Made by a program: the position numbers and the translations under genes
In this document: in pieces, positions 1-15,400 of the stretch
Position numbering within the stretch: the stretch's first letter is position 1
Layout: each line of letters starts with the position of its first letter
Notes under the pieces: generated by a model
The model's input: only the letters and a program-made list of their open reading frames with translations
The model's database searches: none
What the model was told of the DNA's origin: nothing
Source: Echinococcus granulosus
Taxonomy: Eukaryota; Platyhelminthes; Cestoda; Cyclophyllidea; Taeniidae
Direction: 5' to 3'
Length of the DNA stretch: 64,000 bases
Assembly: GCF_000524195.1 (NCBI RefSeq)
Contig: NW_020170394.1
Location: 1,267,845-1,331,844, forward strand

Positions 1-22
1 TTTCTAACAGTATTACACTTAC

Positions 23-414
23 CATCGCCAGCAACATCAATCTCGAACGAGACTGGCTCAGCGCGATTCTGTAAGAAGTGCAATGAAGTTGGCGTTATGG
101 CAAACCACCCTGGTACGATTCGGATAAGAGAAATGAGTTGGCATGGGGCTCGCATTACTTCACCCTTCAGTGGAGCGGGTTCCTCAAAGAAAAGTGAAGC
201 TGGGAGCACCAACTCCTCTTCCTCTTCTTCGTCATCCCCCACACCCTCTCCACTTGTTTTTTCCTTTACGCCACCTTTCACCAACTTCTCATGCGTTTTT
301 GCATAATCGTCCGTAGTAACAGAACTATTCACAGAAAATTCATCAATTTCCGATTTTGCTTGGTCAGAATCATTGGAGGCCTTCGATAGTTCGGTGCTTG
401 AATTGGAATCTAAT
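23..414 (-). CDS. BEACH gene exon 31: acidic linker and start of PH-BEACH domain
   Basis: Uses an acceptor at 415-416 that complements the phase of the previous exon, and a GTAAGT donor at 22-17. It encodes a Ser/Asp-rich stretch, an acidic run (DDEEEEEE), then SLFFEEPAPLKGE followed by LISLIRIVPGWFAITPTSL, which has the pattern of the first strands of PH-BEACH domains (membrane-apposed module packed against BEACH). It ends in phase 1; the gene continues off the window. Confidence 0.8.
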
Positions 415-3400
415 CTAAGAACAGACTGCAACAGTGAGCAACTTTTAAAATAAGTCAAATCACTATGGTCATGATAAAATGAGATAAAAAAGAAGTCTTG
501 AGGCAAATTCAAAAGTGCGGGACACCATAACCACCTGAGGTAAGAATGGAGAATATTAGAAAAGCGTATTTGAAGCAAACGTTTCAAGCAGTCATGGTCC
601 GAAAGAAAAAGTCTTCATGGACAACTTACTTGTCACAGGACTTATCGGAGTCCCCCTGTTTAATCATTTTCCAATCATCGTCAGCAACGAAATCACCCTT
701 CAAGTCCTTATAGCCCACCAGGGATCCCTTGCGTATCCTCTGTCGAAGAACGCCTGTCTGGTCAAATGCCAACGCAGACAGTACCCCACACTGCACAGCG
801 GAGAGACTCCTCATCAATGGAGGTCTGCTAGGATCTTCATCGACAAGGGGATACTTTGATGTCACATTCTTCCCTTCCGTCTGTTGGAGGAGAACACACA
901 GCTGTTCATCACTGATGACTGTACTCAATTTTTGAAGTAGCCTTTTGCCGTCTTCAAGGGTGGAGAGCTTCCGGATAAAACCATCACGCTCCTCACTTGC
1001 CGACAGGTGCTTCGAGAACCAGGGATTCGGCTCCATCATACTTCGCATCCGAAACGATGACTCGAGGTCAGAGAGGCGCCACCGAATCTCTTGCGGAAAT
1101 CTGCAAAAAATTACTGAATATCAGTAAAATAAAATCAGCTGGCAGTGTTATTATTCCTACGTTTAAACCAAATATACCGCGTTCAAACGTGTTATAGTAG
1201 ATATTTATTGCCTGCAAAACCAAGTTCACGGTCCATCAGAATCGACTGACTATTAGCTCCTAGTAGCTTACATCCAAGGCAACTAGCATTACAGCAGTTT
1301 ACAACCACCGAAAGATTTCTGACCAGCGCAGCGTTCTAGAGTTTACGTCAAGGTTTCCGTTGGCAGAAAGCTTAACCGGAAAAACGGGAAGAAGGCACAC
1401 GGCGCTACATCATTAGAATCCTTATATTGATAAAGCATTTTGCACCTTAAAGGATGATATTTTGGTCAGTGTTCAATATTTTACATTATTTATATGTTCG
1501 GATTGACATTTTTGGCCCTTTGAAAGTACCTAAATGAGCAAATGATCTTCTTTCCTGACCAGTAATTTGGAGAGTCGTTGTTTAAAACAAGAAAATGTCC
1601 AAAACCGTAGGAGTGCCCAAAAAAATAATAATTTGGAATGAGAAATGAGTATTTTTCAGGACTCTTAACGAAGATCATAACAACCTTTGAATGCCAACAA
1701 AAACTTATTTCCTGCATGTGTTTTAAGGTAAACATCCTTGATTTTTTCGAGGGATGCAATGATGACTTTAATTAAGTTTATAAGTACCAAAAACTTTAAG
1801 CAAGTTCAAATACAGAGACAGTAGGGGAAAACTTTTCATAGGTGAATTTGGAGTATTGTTAAGGAACGTGTGACATACGGTGAAAACCATAGAGCAGTAG
1901 ATGAAGCGCGAACGAATTCGAAGCGCAAATTCAGCCATCTTTTACGTCGGATATTAGCAAGAACACGAGTCTCCCTCTCCATTAGTTGGTAATCAAAGGG
2001 ATCCACGATGGACATGGGGGAACGCTTGTACTGCTGTTGTAGTTGTTGCGAGGTTCCCTCGGGAGGTACAAGGGGGGAGGCCGGGGACGCTGTCGACCTA
2101 GAGGCGAAAGAGCCACGGCGAAAATTGGACGTCGGTGCTGGTACTCGCAGCATATTGGAGGGCGGACTGCGCTCTGCTGAGTGGCCAGGAGGCGTGAGAG
2201 TTGGATGGTACTCAGCAAGGCGTTGGGTGGCGAGTACAGTTTGCTTGGAGCGTTCACGACGCGCCTTGATGAGAGACTCGTTTGCCAGAGCTCGCATCAA
2301 ACTCTGCTCTGTGGATAAGTTGACTATGTGCTTTCGTGTATAGGTCTCCATTTCACTTTGAAACTACATTAGAATAGATTTAACCTCACCAAAACATTTA
2401 GCAGTCAGATTTTTTACCACAATGAGTGGTGAAATTCTCGACGGAATGGACTGATATTGTCTCCGACAAGCTTAGACCCTAGCTAATTTCCCTAAATATA
2501 AAATTCGTGACAGATTTAAAAAAATTTTTGACGCTGAGGTTAGGTTGTCAGTGCTTACACTGTCCAAGAATGACCCATGCCATTCGTTGGGATAGTGCAT
2601 AGAGTACTCCCGAAACTCGGTAAAAAAATTAGCCGATTTATGAGGAAGATGAGGTGCCAGTTGCTCGATCTGTAGCTTGTCATGATAATTGTCCAACAAA
2701 GCCTTAAGTAGTGGAGCATAGAAGAAGTAAGGTTCCGGATTGGAGGTAGAGGCGCTGCTATCTTCGGAATCAGTGTGGAACATGTCTGTATCACTGGATT
2801 TGAAGGATTGGCCAGACGGAGATACGGATAATATTAAACTGTTGTCCTTGATTAAATCTGACTGTCCATTGAATGTTGCCTGAATCATACTATCGATTCG
2901 GAAGAGGAGAAAGATAATCTACAAGGAAACAGCGTTTTAAGCATTCCTTGAATACTATCACTCTCAAAAAATATTTCTGCGAAATGGTAATGATGCGAGT
3001 TAAACAAAATCACAAAGACGTAAATCCTTCCGCACCAGTGGGTTAATTACACATCTACCTGAGGTTTAGGCGCTTGTTATCCTTTTGGTTGCGAATTTCA
3101 TGCGTGTAATGAACTAGAGATGAGCACGACTCAAAAAATAGCCTATGTTTAGGTTTCACATGGAAGCGGACATTACCCAATTGCAATAATCGACGGAAAA
3201 CACTTTTGAAAACATGACTCAACATGACTCGATAGATGGAAGGATGGAGCATCATGAGGAGAGCAGGAAGAAAGATGAGTAGGGGCGCTCACTCGCTCCA
3301 AAGCGGCGTTGTCATTGAAGGTACAGATAGCGTCATGAAGGCGAGCGCAGGACTGCGCGGCTGCCCCGTTGTGCGTAAAGGCGCCGCGCGATGCCCAGGT

Positions 3401-6400
3401 GAGGAAAAAGTGCAACGCCAACGCCACACTCTCTTCGGGACGCGCACTCACGTCCCAAACTCGTAGTCGATCCAGCATCAATTCACTCATGTGATCCAGC
3501 AGCTACAATCATCAATGATAGCATCTGCTCCAGACCTCTGTCTACTCTCAAATCCATTAAACCAAGTAAGTGTAAGTGTAACAGATAATATCCAGGTTCT
3601 TTCCAATGTAGGGTTAATCCTATAGAGATTCTCACTACTACAGTAGCATTACAAGTATTTTTATTTGAAAATGCTTTAAGCTATTAGTGTAGACCATGGC
3701 CATTACATCAACGTTATCATGGCTCACGTGGCCTGGTTGCATATGAAGAAGCCACACTCTAATTGACTGTAAAAATCATAAATAGTAATCCCAGATCTCG
3801 ATATTATTGACCGGACCGATGGAATAATACAAGAGTTATTTAGTTACTTGAGTCCTCAAATGATCCAATATAAATTATTTCAGTTAGGAAGCCACAAACG
3901 AATTCGAAATTTTGATTGGGGTAATTTAATCGAAAATAAAGTCAAAATAACTCTTCAAAATTTCAACTACATAATGCAGTTGTACCTCCGTTCGGAACTC
4001 AGACTCGTCGGACACTCCACGATTGCAGGTTTCATCGACAATCATCCTTATGAAAGGTGACACACCAGGAAAACTGCACGATGTCTGAGAATTTGGACCT
4101 GAAATGTGGTATATGACTGCAAAGAAGGAAGCATGCTAAAGGCTTGCTTTTAACACCAAAAATGGGTAAGCTTCCTCTCATTTGAATTGCATAAGGGAAA
4201 ACAATGGAAAGAACATTCAGAAGAGAAGAGAGAATGGATTGCTATTTCGCTAATGCCATATAGAAAAGCACTGCGTCGATGGGTGTGGAGAAGTGTATCA
4301 ATAAGTCGAGTGGATTAGTCCGATAAATACACTTTTTCCTATAAATATGAGGGATAGTCATCAAAAAAGTTAAGCATAATCCACCTGCAAAGAGGCAGAT
4401 CTACGGCAAAGTGCTGACCTGTAGTTCGTAGACAGTTATTAATTGATTTTAGAAATTCCTCGAGGACGCGTTGTACGACCCAAAAGTATGGCTTAATGAA
4501 CTTGTAAACAGCAGTGGAGTCGGAAATGCTGACGAAGACTTGGTAGTATTTCTAAATGGAAAAATGCAATAAAACTGATCATTCAGGTCCCACTTTGTGC
4601 GGATTTTAAGATAAGGCCCGTCCTTATCTGGTTTAACTCAAGCATATGCTAGCTTCAGATTATTCGGCAATTTTTTAAGGCGATTTTATTGACTGCAAAT
4701 GTACAATTAGGTAATTTCAATGATTATTGTGAGATCATGAGCAAAAGCATGCTCTCGGTCACAAAATCTTATCAGTCGACATTAACAACTTAATATGTAC
4801 AAAAATAGAATGGGAAATTCTACAGAAAATGTTCTTTGACTACAGTGTGTCAATCCTCATATATTAGGGAGTCGCAACAACAAAGTGGGATTACGGGAAG
4901 GGATTGGACACATTAGATATCAGCAATTCATTAGGAAAGACTTTTGCGTATGTGTTTTGCATTATCAAATAGCGTCACTGAAGGAAGCTGACCGAGAGGG
5001 CATCACCGATTTGGTCGTTGTTAGGCACGGCGGCTAGGATAAGAGTAGAGCCGGGCCAGAGGAGGCGATGGAGGGCCTTGACAACCAACTCGCCCAGTGT
5101 CTCCTCCAGGGCCTCCCTCTCCTCGTCGTTCTCCTCGAGTGAAAGCGCGTAGAGGAGCGGATGGTCGTGCGGGGTGGAGACACCGCTGGATGAAAACCTA
5201 GTCTCCATGCTGTGGGTGGGCGGCAGATCGTCATTCGAGTCCAGCGGCATCTCCGCGGATAGAGACGCCTGGTCCAAAAGTCCAATTTCATAAAAATCAT
5301 GCAAAAGATGTCAATCCGGTTTTCAGAATTTATTTGGTAAACCGTGGAATGTTGAGTTAAAACATAGCTCTATAAGTGAACCCTAAAAACTCAAGTAAGT
5401 TTCAAACAAGAACGCCTAGTGTTTTGGATAAATGCGTCTTGTTAGATTGAATTGATCTTCAAAATTCCTGACTTTCCTGCGAGCACCACCAAGACCTTAG
5501 CTTACTATTGGTTTTCATTGGATAACGCCTTCTAATTTAACATTTTGCAAATAGAAAATGAGGGCCAAACACTTATCTCATAATCCGTAAAAATTTCATT
5601 GCTTAAAATACAGAATAATTATTTCATTTCCATTCATTCCCCGTGTTAGATGATGATGAATGCGCAAGCACAATCTAATCCTATTTACAGCATGGTTGTC
5701 TATTGCGCGTAAACTTAGCATTAAAATCCGGGAAGTGCGCAAATGAGTCACTTTGACGGTCAAACGAATGCTTTTATGATAACGAGAAAACATTTACAAG
5801 CATTATAAAATACAGAAATATTAAAGCAGATTTCACAATATTTACTTCTTGGTGAGAAATAAGTACCTCTATATTATTTAAGTGACCTGTGCCAATACCA
5901 ACGGAGAACTAATAAGTACTAGACTAAAATATTTTTGGTGAGCTTCTGCGGCTAAATCACAATGGCATTTTAAAACACAGACCTGAGTAAAACATATATG
6001 CATGATTGATGAGTGACAGTAACTGTAAAAGAATGCTAAAGGAAACTTACACTAAAGGAGCTTGTTGATGGTGCGTTTTGTGTGCGATGCTGGGCACAAA
6101 CGTGCAGAGAAGATCTACGTTGTAGTTTTCGTCCATGAGGACTAAGCAAGAGCGAATCTCCATTTGTGTTCTCACAAATGTCCTCCAACTCATTCGACGC
6201 CGGGCTCAGACTTGCTCGAGTATCTCTTCAAAAGTGAAAGGTGATGATATCTACCACTTTCAGAGGGCTGGTTCGTAATTGTAATGAACGTCCATGGGGA
6301 ATTGACATAATTTTTAAAAGGTACAGGAGTAAAAAAAAACAATACAAAAACATACATCCGCTTTGAATTTATGAGCAGATCAATAAGGGATTCATAAAAG

Positions 6401-9400
6401 GCTGGGAAGCTTTGAATGTCCTTGAGTGGCAAGGATTTTTCATCTTCCAACAAGTCTAAGAGAAGTGAGACCGCTGCAATGCGCTGGCGTAGTTGACCCA
6501 TGCGCAATAGTGAAAGATACTGCAGAAGACCGGCATAGTCCTTCCGAAAAGCTGAATAAGATGTATGACGACATTTTTGTAACATGGCTGGACTATCATT
6601 TCTTGGCAAATCGTGCAAATAAGTCAGTACTTTTTGGTTAAAGATTTTGATAACCTGGCAACAGATGCAGGACTTGAACATCATAATAACATGTTCAAGA
6701 TGTCAACCCGTTGAATGATGTCTAAAATTTTAATGGCGCCTTTTTCTCTTAAGAAAGCAAAAGATTCTAAATGAACCAAGAAACAGGGAATGGTTAGTAA
6801 ACTTTGAAACTCTATTTGTTAAACTATGAGCGAACCGTGAATAAGTGGGAAAGGACATATTGTTACATTGCAATGGCCACAAATCATCATGTCCTATGTG
6901 TGAGCATTACTTCCGAATAGTCTATGCAAACGCATAGACCATACACATTATTTCAAAGACATTAAGACCAACTGCGGTCTACTAGATTACGACAGTGGGG
7001 GAATAAATGGTTGCTGCTTTTATGATCAACACAAATTTCTCCAGAATTTTCAGTCCTAATTTACCTTTGATGTTTCATTGATTTGAGTGTTAAACTGTTT
7101 TGCAGCGAAGTTGTATTATGATAAGGAAGGAGAAACTCAAAACAGCACTATCTGTTAGGTTTGAGGATTGAATTACATATTTTCGATATCTTTCGAACAC
7201 AAAGGTACATTGTTGTCTTAGTTTGGGTTAGTACTTGGTACACTATTAGCACTTCTTCCGGGATTTTGATGCATAAGCAAACAGTACGAAAGTGCTTACT
7301 CCGTCCAATCAAATAGTGCAGCAATTGGCAGGTGTCCGAGTGAAAAGTCAATTCGCGAATAGAAGCAGTTTGAGCGAAGAAACCTTGGAATCCACCAGAG
7401 TTGCCGAAGAAGAGATTCGATTTGTACTTATCAGCTACTCTCTCTGTTGCTGCCAACTTATAAAGTAGCTGAAATACGAATGTAACTTATTTTAAGCTAC
7501 GGAAAATCAAAAGTCGTCACTATTTTCAATTTTAAACTGCAACGATTTAATGCTCGGTATACCTCTTTCAGCATTAGAATCACCAATATGATACTACTTC
7601 AAATCAACTGATATTTGATGTACAACCAAAAATGCATGCCAAGATTCAATCTGAAAAACTTCTTAACTCTGAGTTTATGCTGCATCCCTTTACCGCTCAC
7701 GGGGTGAACTAGAATCACTTTTGCGTGATTATATCAAACATCTGTTTTTCAAGGGAACAAAATTTCTCACAATGAAGTTTCCTGATAATATACCAACTGC
7801 TTAAAATTAAGCGAGGTTGTAAAATGAGTTCAAAATTGACATTTGAGCTAAATCCAACTTTATTATTTCCTGAGGACTCATTAAACACCTTTCCTATTAC
7901 ATATGGTTTGACGCTTTTACTAGAAACACTTTAGCACACCTACTTTAGAATAATCAAAAACGTTAGAATCCAACCACATTTTGAAAATAAGAAAGTGCCT
8001 GTTAAAAGTCACTTAAATTTGCAGTCAGAAAAGCCCAATTTACAACAACCTAATGGGTGCATGTCGCATACCTTGAGGGCATTAACCTTTGCAGGCCTGT
8101 GCATCCTTTCGTTGGGAGCGAGAAGAACGGAGTAAATCTTCTCTACCATTTCCCGTTCGTACGCGAAGAGGAGGAAGGCGTCACCAGGTGGTGTGTTATT
8201 GAGGATTTGGGAGATGAGAACAATCACCTCTGCTATCTAGAGCCGTAGGGAAAGATAGACACGGACGATGAGCATGCGTATGCGTGTTGGTGCACTAAGG
8301 AGTACGTTAGTCATCTGACATTGGTACAAAAGAACAATGATTGGAATGAGAGTCCAAATTCTATTGCTATGATAAAACTAGAATATCGCCATTGACTCAG
8401 AATTCATAGGATATGTGACTTTTGGTCTGATAATTTGAATTCAGCTTGAAAAATAAATCTTATGCAATACAAAGGTTTTGGTCATCAATCCTAGGTCAGT
8501 TATGCAATCTCACTGTCCGACATTTGGTAAGGCACACTAGTTACCGCTTCGTAGACTAAAGCACTTTGCCACTGTAAATAAAGCAAATATACAGGACCAA
8601 CATGTAGTTGTGTGAACAAGCAGGTGCGTTAGCTGAAACGTGTACTGCTTGGTGGAGTAAGGCATAGTTTTATTAGAGTAAGGCACATTCAGTTATGAAA
8701 CATGCCCGCCAATGTTTTGGAGTTTAAAGTAGATTTGACAATAGGAAGCAAATGCTAGCCTGAAGGAGAACATCATAATCCCAGGGACAACGCCTAAATT
8801 GGCCTACCACATCTGGATGAGCAGACGATTCCAGGAATGCAAAGAGCGAACGCAATTCGCTCTTTGAAGCGTCTTTGGCGTAAAGGACGCGAATAATGGA
8901 GTAGAGGCCTTGTCGAATATGCTTCATCAAGATGTTGTACGCCTCAATTAGGGACAATTCAACTGAATCCCTTGTTTTCGGAGACAGCAAGGAAAAGACC
9001 GGTTTAAATGCCTCATTGAACGTCTTCTTTGGTCTAGGAGAGTTCAAAGTTAAAGTGAAGTTGATTACAAACAGTGTCATCCAGATATGTTACTGTACGC
9101 ATGTTACACTTAAGCTCAAAAATGCCTTTCCTAACACAGTAGCCGCTAACAACGCTCGGGTATGATTTCACATGCGCAAAATGCCCTCCTTTTACAACTC
9201 CTGAGCAATAATTCTAAGCATCATCAAGTTCTAACAACAACGAAAGCAAACTGCTGCTCTTGTGCCGAGTTCATTATAAACTATTTTCTAATTTGGCATT
9301 CCCGAAACGGTTTATAATGGTGATTTTAAAAGCGTCAATTTTCAAGCACTTAAACAGGTTCCTCCAGTGTAAAGTTGGCTTGAAATGGATGCCTTTCGAT

Positions 9401-12400
9401 AAAGTATTTAAAGAGGATTTCTTAAAATACTAAAGCAGAGAAGACTTGTCTACCAGAATACAATGTAAATAGAAGACACAATCAACCATCAATAATAGGA
9501 CAGCAGGTACGATGGTTTCCGTCATCACAAATCAAAATTTGTGAGAATCAACGTAGCAGTTAAATCCATCAGACCCATTAGAAAATAATGGCGGAGGAAA
9601 CAAAAAATCCCAGAAGTTTCCCCTGTTAAGACTAAAGAAAGCTAAAGGAGAGAGCAATGGTAGAATACAGGCTTAAACTAAAACACTTGCGCAAAGTAGA
9701 AACCGGCCGCGGTGAGGAGTCTGAAGATGGGGAAGTGACCGCGGTAGATGCTGCGAATTGTTTTAGCCCTCTTAAGGAGATGCCGCACATGCTGAAGAGT
9801 AGCAACAGGCGAGAACCGGGACCAAAGGGCCCAATCGACAAAGAGTTGCTTTATTAGAAAGGTCCAGCGCACTCGGAAGGTCTCTCGCGCTGTTCGCTTC
9901 TCCTCCGCCTGCTGGCTTGATGATGCAAAGTCACCCGATGCCTCAACTCGACTGTTCAGATCAATGAGCACCGAATTCGCGCACAAGTCTAGCATACTGT
10001 GAAAGCTAGTCACCGCGTTGGCGTCTAGCTGCAGTGGATCAGTCTGCGAAGGGAACAAAAATGCACCATTAACGGAAAGACATATTAAACGCAAAGCATC
10101 TAGCAGTGAGAATCTGCATTTGTCAATCGCTATCGCAAATGAAAGCCGCAGGTATGCAGACAGAAGCCGATAACTGATGAATAGTACAGTTTGTCTTGTA
10201 AATATTTCCATCAAAAAAACAACTAACAAACTGATATGTTTACGAGAATTAAGAAGCGCCATAATGTCTTCTTTTCCCTTCAAATAATTCACAGTCAGTT
10301 CAATATGAGGTATACATCCTTGGAATATTTTGGTGTTTAATTCAGCGGCACGCAAATGAGTAATGCAATAGTCGCACCCAAAACACAACCTGCAGAGGTT
10401 AAATGAAAATATTCCAAACCGAATTTTCCACTCCTTAAGTAGACCCGGGCATATGATTGCCCGGTACTTTCGATCACAACAGCATCTATACAGAAGGCTT
10501 TTCGGTAAGATGGGTATTTTTTCAAATTTGAAGGCAAGACTTACGGAGTTAAGCAGATGTCCCATAGCGAGAACGACACTTGGATGAAGAAAGTTCAGTC
10601 GGACTCGTGTGTCAGCTTTAAAAGTAGTTTTGAAGAAATTAAACAGAACCGAAACTCGACTTGTTGAACGACCAGTCACTGAAATAAAAAGTAAGGTATT
10701 ATATACTACTTCTCCTACGTTTCGAATATCAGCATGCCAAACCTGACATAATTGGAAAATGTGATTGTCACAGTGTAGTAAAAGTCGGGCAATTGGTTCT
10801 CAATATATATTATCTTACAGCTTTTTAATATTGCTGATATCTGCTTTTGTAGTAGAAGTCATTAATATTAGCCCCACATTACCAGGTAGGTTGAAGGAGG
10901 CGAAGGGTGTGGAGGATGTCAGAAGAGTTGTGGCCAACTGGAAGACCTCAATGGTGGCACACAGGACTGTCTGTTCCGGCGTCTCGTCCGTCATAGCATC
11001 CATAACTTGCATCGCTGCCGGCTGCTTTGACACCGGTGGTGGCTCCACCTCCAAGGTACTGGACTGCTCTGCGCTGCCCAGGGCTTCACGGAACTCCGTC
11101 ATCGATGCAAATAATTCATCCAAGGTACAGGACGGCACCTTTGTCCTATCAACATCGCGCTGGTGTTTGCTAATCAAATCGAACAACGGCAATAAAAATT
11201 GTAACCCTCCCAGTCGGTAGATGGAATCCTTTAGATAAGAGAAAACATTGCTACTTAAACGATTTAAGTAAAATGTGGTATAAGTAGTGAAACTTACAAC
11301 AAGTGTGCTGGAGGAGAGCCGAACAACCCCGTGAAGGTACGCGGGCAAATTATAGGGTTCGCAAGTGATACCACATCCAGTAAGCAAGCTCGACTGTCCA
11401 ATCCCACTCAATGCCAAATCAAGACACAATGTACTCGCATCATTAACAGCTTTTGCGTGATAATAAAATAAAACCGGGTGTTGGGGGTTCCGCAGAATGA
11501 GATCTGTCACCAGCGTGCAGGTATTCTCCCCTAAAATTTTAAACATTTAAATATACATAGAAGTGAGTGGGCGTTTATGAGGGCCGGTAAGTTGCATAAC
11601 ATTGGTCTCATACACTTTACAATCCATCCAGAATGGAACATGCAGATTAGCATATAGTAACCTATTCTCACAACGTTTATTGAGTTGTATTTGTAGCATG
11701 ATCTACTTTGGATTTCCTACTAAAAAAAATAAACCACTGTAAGCCATGTGATATGTGAATTATTTTAGTCTTCATGGCGTTTACATACTATTAACGAACC
11801 TGTTAAACAAGGCCGAATAAAAATCTAAAGCATATTTTATCAGGGAAAGATACCACTACGTAATCCGAGTTTTAGTATCAAAAAGGCATCGAAGAAATTA
11901 GCATGCCAATTTGCTGAATTGGGATACATACGTTGCATTATCGCCATGCTCGTACGTGCACTGCGTCGATGCTAAGTGGTTTGCATATATGGAATCAGTT
12001 TCAGGTCTGCAAGATTTACCGATCTAGAGGTGATGATGCATGCGCAGAATAATGTCAGTCACATGTACAGATTGCTGATTAAGGGCTTTACTTGTCTTTG
12101 CATTTAAATTTATTAATAGTCAGTGCAAACTTTGCACCCAGCACGTATGTTATCACCACTACCAACTTCCCATTTTACGGGAGGGAATGTCCATCAATCC
12201 AAAAAATGAGCACTTCACTCAATTCAAGGGTGTGTATGTGAAAACACAATCATTGAGGGCCTGAGGCACACACACACAAGCACAGAAATCACGTGACGCA
12301 GGGAGGGAGAGGCAAAGACAGGAGCGCTTCTGCTCTCACGCGCACACCGCACTGATGACATCCGAAAAATCGTCAAAAAAGGCTTTTATAATTCTTTGGT

Positions 12401-15400
12401 GCAGTCAAGTTATAGGTATTTGCAAACATAAGCAGCTGCATCCCTGCTCATGTACCGCAGTTTAAAAGGGTGGTGGCCGTATAAAATGGACACATAAAGT
12501 AGGAGCAAAGTTTGAAGAACAAACTTGAGCAGTAATATTCGGGACTAGACCAGTCAGGAAAAGTACTTGATGGGACGATAAGCGTGAAGTCAAACACTTC
12601 AGCTGTTTCCAAATGGGTTCTTAATTAGCGTTTCAGATGGAAGACTGCCCAAAATGTTTGTCTATTGCCTTCATCAAATTTTTAATTCATCCGAAAATAA
12701 CGTTAGGATCCTGAGTTATTTGGTCAAATGATCTATTACCAATTGAAGATTAGAAAAATAAATGACCATTGAAAACGAAACGATCATTTTTCATTCTTGA
12801 TCCAATTTCTGGTTTATCGATTGATGATAAGCCGTATTTTTAACAAGACATTCAAAAAGATGAAGAAATTTTCTAGGACAATGGCAAAGTAAGTAAATTT
12901 TGGGTTTGGTTTTTAAGAGCTAAAAATATTTGAATACATTTTTCAGGGTCAGCACATTTATTTCCACCTTCTAGCAGCAGTAGATGGCCATTTCCCTTAT
13001 GGAGGCAACTAAAGTAATCTTCATTTGAAACCATCTGAACTTCCCGATTGGGAAGTAGCATAATAAAAGCCTTTGAACTCATTTCAACGACTACAAAACT
13101 TGCCAAAAGTGATCCGATAGGAAAGACTAAAATCGACATTTACGTAGCAGTTTTGATACTAACCCAAAACTGCACAATTCGCTTCTCTACTCATCTCTGG
13201 ATACATCGACTAAACGACAGAGGCTCTTTCATCTCCCGATTTTATTAACTGTTACAAGAGTTCACGCAAAACTGACTGCACGGCAGTATCTGCGATGTGA
13301 CACTTATGAAGTAAAAAAATAGCTGCACATTCCATTTTGAAACTGTATTACCATAAAAGCCGAACTTAGCGAATAGCCAATTTTCAACTCATGCGATTAT
13401 TCGGCCACAAGTTACTAAAAAACTTACCTATGGGTAAAGAGGTTTGCGAAGGTGATATTAAGAAATGAGGAAATAGTGAAACATTTACTCAATTGGTAAC
13501 ATTGAAAGGTTCGCACAGAGTGGAGATGTTATAAACACTGAATAAATGGCTGAATTGTAACTGAATATGTGCAGCTGAATCGTAAGCGTTAAAACATCCA
13601 CGCTTCTGATAATTTAATAAGAACCTTCTTAATAATGCGATTCCACACACGGATTCTGGTCAAATTGAGTGAACTTTTGAGGGGAACAATAAAAACAAGG
13701 AAACATTTCAAAGCACTGCATACCTCCCTGAACTAGCCATTGGATGAAAGCCTCAGAGGCAGGATCGTTGAAGACGGCAGCATAAGCAAGACGTCCACGG
13801 AAGGCGTTTAAGGGACCCCAGAGAGGCCGCTCCCCACCAATGCTGACTTGCTGTAGACCGGGAACCTTCTTAGTCGTCACGCCACGATTACCGATACCAA
13901 GACTGGACAACAGCACGGATCCCCTCACCTTTGTTGACTTTGCATCCAATGCCTTGGGCGGTAGCTTCAGTGTGAGCATAGAGTAGCAAATCTCCTCTAC
14001 CCATAGCGGACAGCCTCCATAGTGAAACAGAAGCAAGTCCTGGAGAAAGCATCATTAAAAATCCGTGCTCACGGGTTGCACTAACAGCATGAAATTTTAA
14101 CGGGATACGAACACAATTTTATCACACCACTACTAGCTGTTCTTCGGATGCAAAGCAACGTTGAATCAATCAGAAAAATTCTCCATCTAGGTGGTCAAAC
14201 GCGTGAATTTTTATTTCCATCATTTGTGTACGTGGGCTTTAGTATTCAGGGTATGGAGAAGTAGGAGTATACATTTGCATTATAGGTGGACGCTGGAAGC
14301 ACTGTTCGCGTGAGACCTACATGAGCATCAAGGCTAGGGCACATGGACACCAATTTCTAGCCATAGCGTAATTTGGTGGACATGCTTACACTTTATATAA
14401 AATGCTCACCCACAAATTTGTACGGATTTTAGTGTCTATTTTTAGTTTGTTTTTCTCTGCAGTCTCATTCTTTGTATGCATGTTTTCGATATCAGTACGG
14501 TATTCACAAAAATTTATCAATTGCTTTCGGGTATCCATAAGGCCTCCAAGTTAACGTTTTTGGAGTGCTACCAATTAATTGTACCACAATTTGATGGTTG
14601 GATCATTTCATTTGTGTAGACAAAAAAAAGACCAATGTTATTTTGCAAGGAAAAAATGTCACACAAATCAAACTTTTACGAGTGGTGGATTTTGTGCATA
14701 CTTAACTAACTTGAGCAGTCTGATTGAAAGTGAACCTACTTCCTTGATAAGGGGATATCGAAATTCCCCCTCAAATACACGGTCAAAATTCACATAGACG
14801 GTGAGAGTAGATTTTGCGAAGAAGCCTTTGCTGTTTGAAAAAACAAGGGAGAGAGCTGTCCACTTGTTGCAGGGAATGCACGAGGGACTGCAGACCTGAA
14901 AAGTCAAGCACCATTAATAGACTTAGCCTCTATTGATGACCAGTAAAAATCATTTAGCGACAGCCTAAAATTCACTATTTATCCATCGCATAATACAGAA
15001 AGGACGACAGATGCCTGTAATTTATTTTTATAATGAGTTGCGATTGGATGTGGCTAACTAGATGGTAGACTGTGCAGAATTCAACCATGACTTTCAAAAA
15101 TAATGGAATATGAAAACGAATACTACTTTGCTTCGTCAATAAAATCTTTTCAATAATTCCCGAATTGTATAGACTATGCTCTCCAGCTACTAATAAAACA
15201 ATTTTTCATAGCTCCTTAGTGGAATGGTAAAAATCAAGGTGTATTTAACAAATTACATTAGAACGAAGACCACCAAAAAGCGATTTGGTACAAAAGGCAT
15301 CCTCAATTATTCATGATATAGGATTGAGCTTTACGTGGAAAAGATAAAGGGACAAGTTCATATCATCCAAAATATAAAGTGAAGGTCGATTGGCCAAATT

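Noticed and set aside
1982..2343. Overlapping frames on both strands at exon 29
   Set aside because: Shadows of the GC-rich Ser/Pro linker of the BEACH exon.
10044..10544. Long minus-strand open frame continuing across 9678-10679
   Set aside because: Strong splice sites at 10544 and 10043 are in phase, and the middle lacks the helical pattern of the flanking exons, so the continuity is chance.
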